Part shown: positions 63,234-64,000 of the stretch, one piece after another
Numbering within the stretch: position 1 is the first letter of the stretch
Layout of the letters: the number at the start of each line of letters is the position of its first letter
Assembly: GCF_000686945.1 (NCBI RefSeq)
Contig: NZ_JMME01000015.1
Coordinates: forward strand, 1 to 64,000
Reading direction: 5' to 3'
DNA: 64,000 nucleotides
DNA from: Selenomonas sp. AE3005
Lineage (GTDB): Bacteria > Bacillota > Negativicutes > Selenomonadales > Selenomonadaceae
Translations under genes and position numbers: made by a program
The notes under the pieces: model-generated
The model's input: the letters and a program-made list of their open reading frames with translations, nothing else
Told to the model about the DNA's origin: nothing
Databases searched by the model: none

Positions 63234-64000
63234 ATGATACAGTACAATTACACGTTAAATTGGAGTGCGGAGGACCAGGGAATATGGGATAAGCTGGACA
63301 AGGTAATGCGGGCGCTGTCGATGCGTCCGGCCAGCAAACAGGCCAATGCGATTTTTATCCAATTGTCCTTCCACAACATGGATTTTGACGTGGCCGGGAA
63401 AATCCGGGAAAAAGTGAGGGAGTTTTTGCCCCGGGCGGTAGTTGTGGGCATGACGGAGACGCTGTTTTCCCAGGACGCCAGCTATGTGCGCATAAACTGC
63501 GCTTTTTTTCAAAACGCCAAAGTCCGGCTGCTGGAATTTGCTGGCATACCGGAAGATTTTGGCCGGCTGGGGCTGGAAATGGGGCAGAAGGTAGCGGCCA
63601 TGCAGGACGCCCGGGCGGCGATGGTCCTGGGCGTTATGGCGCCCAAGCTCAACAAGTTTATCAATAGCTTTGTGGTCGGCAACGAAAATGTGGTGGTCTT
63701 TGGGGCTCTGGCCGGCATGTACGAAGAGGGCATTGATGATAAGAGCCTCAGCACCAGTTTGTTTTCCCTGGATAGTGGCAACAAAATGGTCAATCAGTAT
63801 ATCGTTGGCAGCGACTGTATGGAACATGGCCTGGTGGTGGCCGTATTCAGCGGTGAGAATCTGAGCGTCAGAGCTGATTACACGCTGGGCTGGAAACCGC
63901 TGGGCAAGGAAATGGTGATTACGGAAACTGCGGGGCAGACCGGTATCGGTAAGCTGGACGATATGCCGGCGGTGGATATATACCGTCATTATTTGAAGGT
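63234..64000 (+). CDS. FIST-domain sensory protein, 3' end outside window
   Basis: At least 255 residues, still open at the window edge. It is a paralogue of the sensory half of the kinase at 37752. Shared segments include FLPRAVVVGMTETLF against YLPQAVITGMAETLF, and DYTLGWKPLGKEMVIT against DYVLGWKPVGKELEVT. It begins with FIST N; whether a kinase, cyclase or other output domain follows lies beyond the window. AGGAGG precedes the ATG at 63234. Confidence 0.88.
   Translation, partial: MIQYNYTLNWSAEDQGIWDKLDKVMRALSMRPASKQANAIFIQLSFHNMDFDVAGKIREKVREFLPRAVVVGMTETLFSQDASYVRINCAFFQNAKVRLLEFAGIPEDFGRLGLEMGQKVAAMQDARAAMVLGVMAPKLNKFINSFVVGNENVVVFGALAGMYEEGIDDKSLSTSLFSLDSGNKMVNQYIVGSDCMEHGLVVAVFSGENLSVRADYTLGWKPLGKEMVITETAGQTGIGKLDDMPAVDIYRHYLK

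Overview
The window is a chromosomal segment of a bacterium that has a Firmicutes gene repertoire and also an outer membrane. rapZ-yvcK-whiA, DUF951, 3D-domain wall proteins, rubrerythrin and GlpABC respiration genes sit beside a two-partner secretion system (TpsB pore plus TpsA exoprotein). That combination points to the Negativicutes, most likely Selenomonadaceae (inference from gene content; no search was run). Most genes are ordinary housekeeping genes.

Layout. 1-1354: end of a 5S rRNA gene and a run of 14 tRNAs. 1460-6974: xanthine permease and phosphoribosyltransferase, a second identical pair of tRNA-Leu genes with their own promoter, a secreted lipase, a DUF362 ferredoxin-like protein and MazG. 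7132-12445: small MDVN/DUF6033-like proteins, Gx transporter, NusG-II protein, alanine racemase, HAD hydrolase. 12463-21557: rapZ-yvcK-whiA, polysaccharide deacetylase, metG-tatD, 3D protein. 22068-29548: rpmF, a small regulator and the glpABCKF glycerol operon. 29831-33385: rpiB, glyA, upp, ychF. 34062-36763: nitrilase, DUF951 and an ImmR-ImmA-like pair with a small membrane protein. 36934-41060: a response regulator and a FIST-domain hybrid kinase, then a compact type I toxin/antisense RNA locus. 41217-44132: a membrane LuxR regulator split by an IS3/IS150-type element. 44478-48341: TpsB/TpsA. 48440-53786: N-acetylglucosamine PTS, chemoreceptor, rubrerythrin, tartrate/D-malate dehydrogenase. 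54041-58558: a giant SF1 helicase behind three DnaA boxes. 58680-59057: four tRNAs. 59206-64000: 3D protein, M18 peptidase, MDVN protein, asparaginase and a truncated FIST protein.

The most interesting material is non-coding. (1) At 40900-41202 a 25-residue membrane peptide gene has its Shine-Dalgarno sequence closed in a hairpin. It faces a convergent antisense RNA gene whose 5' end is an inverted copy of the toxin leader: a Fst/TxpA-like type I toxin-antitoxin locus. (2) Five giant nested palindromes (180-203 bp) have unrelated stems but share a 12-base tip, YTCRCTRYGYTC, in which positions 4 and 10 covary. (3) Four copies of a 165-bp interspersed repeat, all in the same orientation, sit in intergenic gaps. 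(4) A DnaA-box cluster precedes the helicase, whose C-terminal nuclease-like domain appears to have lost its acidic residues.
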